Assembly: GCA_964539665.1 (NCBI GenBank)
Contig: CAZIKB010000001.1
Location: 1 to 64,000, forward strand
DNA length: 64,000 nt
Direction: 5' to 3'
Origin: CAZIKB01 sp964539665
Lineage (GTDB): Bacteria; Zhuqueibacterota; Zhuqueibacteria; Oceanimicrobiales; Oceanimicrobiaceae
Shown: one piece after another, positions 62,481-64,000 of the stretch
How the letters are laid out: each line of letters opens with the position of its first letter
How positions within the stretch are numbered: the first letter of the stretch is position 1
The notes under the pieces: generated by a model
The model's database searches: none
Told to the model about the DNA's origin: nothing
The model's input: the letters and a program-made list of their open reading frames with translations, nothing else
Translations under genes and position numbers: made by a program

Positions 62481-63032
62481 CTATTTACTGACAAATATAT
62501 TGCCTTTTATAAAATATCGCCATTCCAATTCCGTTGCTTTTGAGATTCCAATACGGGGGCTGGTGGCGATTTCAAAATTGTTTGAATTTTGACATCCATG
62601 CAACTGAACATTTGAACCAACAACCTCCCCGTGAATTTCTGGTTTCAATCCAAAAGCCTGGAAAAGTTTCCCAGGACCATTTGTTAGGTTCACAAGTTTA
62701 TCTGTATTACGGCGCTTTTTCATGAAATCAATTCCTGCTGTCGGTTCAACTGCACGAATTAAAACTGCGCCGGTACCATCTTTTTCAGTCGTAAAATTCA
62801 GGCAATGGTACATGCCATAAATGAAAAATATATAGACATGTCCATAGGTTTCCTTCAGCATGACACCTTTTTGCGGCCTGGTAACAGCATGTGATGCAGC
62901 ATCGTCCTTGTAAGCCTCCGTCTCCACGACGATGCCTTCGCATTCCTGATAAAGTAATTTGGTTCCCAACAGGTTTCGGGCAACATATAAAGTGTCGCGG
63001 GCAAAGAACTCTTGAACAATTATTTTGGGCAT
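62481..63032 (-). CDS. 3-methyladenine DNA glycosylase (AAG/MPG type)
   Basis: A base-excision enzyme removing alkylated purines. The 183 residues match the short bacterial AAG family: FFARDTLYVARNLLGTKLLY, the catalytic Glu in VVETEAYKDDAASHA, YIFFIYGMYHCLNF and LVNLTNGPGKLFQAFGL. ATG 63032 is used as start; a further 11 in-frame residues upstream show no homology. A good promoter precedes it, likely driving tolC and the adaptor as well. Confidence 0.94.
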   Translation of the reverse strand: MPKIIVQEFFARDTLYVARNLLGTKLLYQECEGIVVETEAYKDDAASHAVTRPQKGVMLKETYGHVYIFFIYGMYHCLNFTTEKDGTGAVLIRAVEPTAGIDFMKKRRNTDKLVNLTNGPGKLFQAFGLKPEIHGEVVGSNVQLHGCQNSNNFEIATSPRIGISKATELEWRYFIKGNIFVSK

Positions 63033-63064
63033 TTGAAAGTTACTAAAGCTGATTATTATTTTCA

Positions 63065-63093
63065 AATATAGTGAGATGCTTCAAGAAATTCAA
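63065..63093 (-). promoter_or_regulatory. Probable sigma-70 promoter for the glycosylase-tolC-adaptor genes
   Basis: Minus strand TTGAAT (63093-63088), 17 bases, then TATATT (63070-63065): four and five of six matches, ideal spacing. The predicted start near 63058 gives a leader of about 25 bases. Confidence 0.6.
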
Positions 63094-63416
63094 GCTAATT
63101 TCTGTTTGAGCAAAATCATTTTAAACATGATCTTTAAGTTGATATTTATATTATATTTTTGTATATTCATTGTATTCATATAGTTTATGTTTAGTTCTCT
63201 AACGATGACTTTTATATTGACATCAATTCCAATACAGTCTGCAAATTTTGGAAGCGAAGATAGAAACATCAATATATCTATAGTTGAAGCCTTCCCTTAT
63301 GGTCAAGTTTATAGCTTTATTAACAGTCTTCCGACAAAAACAGATGGCCAAGAAATCAACGGTCATTATGAAGTAATTATGTTAATTAAATTATGTATCA
63401 AAAGGAAATTATAAAT
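63094..63416. other. AT-rich intergenic region, possible gene remnant
   Basis: No gene is supported. Open frames on either strand (63187-63414 plus; 63090-63272 minus) lack ribosome sites and known domains. The minus-strand frame around 63200-63290 has a protein-like run (FADCIGIDVNIKVIVREL) and might be decayed coding sequence. AAGGA before 63417 serves the next gene. Confidence 0.35.
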
Positions 63417-63872
63417 ATGCCAAAAAAATCAAAGCAGTATGAAGTTGGCCAGGAAATTGAAACAAAATGTACAAAATGTAAAACTGAGATGATTCACAAC
63501 ATTACGGTTATAAAAGATGATAAAATTAGCAAAGTAATATGCAAAGGGTGTTTATCCACCCACAAATACCGTGAACCTGATCCTGAAATTCCTAAAAAAC
63601 GTGGACCAGGAAGACCCCGCAAAACAGATAAAACTCCAGCTAAAACAACAATAAGAAGGGGCCGCAAAAAAGACTGGCCCAGTTTAGTTTCGAAAATCGA
63701 AGAAAATGACATCGTGGATTATAATATTGAACAAGATTTTAGCGAAATCCACGCCATCAGGCACAAAAAATTTGGCGTTGGAGTCATCACCAAGATTATT
63801 GCTGACAATAAAATAGAAGTTGTTTTTCAAGAAAACAAAAAAATATTAGCTCAAAATTGGAAAGATTTTTAA
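63417..63872 (+). CDS. Zinc-ribbon / AT-hook / Tudor-like small protein
   Basis: About 151 cytoplasmic residues. A CxxC zinc ribbon (CTKCKTEM ... CKGCLSTHKYR) is followed by the AT-hook KRGPGRPRKTDK and a basic linker. The C-terminal 45 residues (AIRHKKFGVGVITKIIADNK, then IEVVFQENKKIL) look like the small SH3/Tudor-type fold found at the end of UvrD/PcrA helicases, which contacts RNA polymerase. The mix suggests a nucleic-acid-binding regulator. ATG 63417 is chosen for AGGA upstream. Similar proteins are, as I recall, known only as hypothetical. Confidence 0.75.
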   Translation: MPKKSKQYEVGQEIETKCTKCKTEMIHNITVIKDDKISKVICKGCLSTHKYREPDPEIPKKRGPGRPRKTDKTPAKTTIRRGRKKDWPSLVSKIEENDIVDYNIEQDFSEIHAIRHKKFGVGVITKIIADNKIEVVFQENKKILAQNWKDF

Positions 63873-63874
63873 CC

Positions 63875-64000
63875 TTATCCAGATTGCCTCATAATTTTAA
63901 TCAATGTGATTTCGGCAGGAGCATTGTAGCGAAGAGGAGCGAATTTGAATCCCAGCCCATTATTTATACTGACTAACAGTTGCTCGACGTGATAAACCCC
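63875..64000 (-). CDS. Metallophosphoesterase, C-terminal end only
   Basis: The minus-strand frame enters from the right edge and stops at 63875. The 41 visible residues (GVYHVEQLLVSINNGLGFKF, then APLRYNAPAEITLIKI) match the end of YkuE-type calcineurin-like phosphoesterases (pattern YVNRGLG...PIRF..PPEITLI). The catalytic part is outside the window. It is tail-to-tail with the zinc-ribbon gene, two bases apart. Confidence 0.65.
   Translation of the reverse strand, partial: GVYHVEQLLVSINNGLGFKFAPLRYNAPAEITLIKIMRQSG

Noticed and set aside
63090..63414. Overlapping small frames on both strands before the zinc-ribbon gene
   Set aside because: Neither has a ribosome site or known domain; at most decayed sequence.
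1..64000. CRISPR arrays, rRNA or tRNA genes
   Set aside because: No regularly spaced direct repeats or recognisable RNA-gene sequence was seen by eye; a covariance-model scan would be needed to exclude a tRNA.

Overview
The window is AT-rich bacterial chromosome with dense coding on both strands. It encodes a Gram-negative, didermic organism: BamA, TamB, Skp/OmpH, OmpA, TolC, a secretin and several predicted outer-membrane barrels are present. Many genes have clear Shine-Dalgarno sequences, and GTG or TTG starts are common, which argues against typical Bacteroidetes. The GWxTD-type protein, the LytR_C protein, the sigma/FecR pair and the DUF2341/LamG pilin instead suggest an FCB-superphylum lineage such as Calditrichota or KSB1-like bacteria. 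This placement is inference from gene content; no marker phylogeny was possible. I saw no rRNA, tRNA or CRISPR array.

Layout. (1) 1-300: 3' end of an IS transposase. (2) 550-5600, minus strand: an NhaC-type antiporter, an M20 amidohydrolase, an N-acylamino-acid racemase and a GNAT acyltransferase behind a consensus sigma-70 promoter. This is the gene set of the D-to-L amino-acid conversion pathway. (3) 5700-20940, plus strand: a type IV pilus locus (EAL/HDOD protein, PilB, PilC, major pilin, three minor pilins of which one carries DUF2341-LamG, PilM, PilN, PilO, a frameshifted PilP, PilQ), then a lone receiver and a large hybrid histidine kinase. (4) 20930-29850, minus strand: PhzF-like protein, B12-binding radical SAM protein, orphan TrpF-like protein, TPR lipoprotein, MtnA, LytR_C protein, a small outer-membrane protein and an OmpA-family protein. 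(5) 30230-42970, plus strand: an envelope-biogenesis block (UppS, TamB, BamA, Skp, FabZ, LipM-like octanoyltransferase, barrel protein, Dxr, RseP). (6) 43440-49990, plus strand: MFSD1-like transporter, ECF sigma factor, FecR and a 1097-residue STN/carboxypeptidase-regulatory/GWxTD protein. (7) 50520-52750: glycogen phosphorylase and flavin reductase. (8) 52810-63030, minus strand: M14 and M28 peptidases, an AmrS-type radical SAM enzyme, a small unknown protein, an ISOC2-like hydrolase, an efflux adaptor, TolC and 3-methyladenine DNA glycosylase. (9) Right edge: a zinc-ribbon/AT-hook protein and the C-terminus of a metallophosphoesterase.

Read together, the secreted M14 and M28 peptidases, the MFSD1-like putative dipeptide transporter and the D-amino-acid salvage cluster fit a heterotroph that uses peptides. 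The pilus carries an unusual lectin-like minor pilin and is flanked by its own signalling genes. The most unusual unit is the sigma/FecR/GWxTD operon: it has the N-terminal domains of a TonB-type transducer but no TonB barrel. Two families of dispersed intergenic repeats are also visible.
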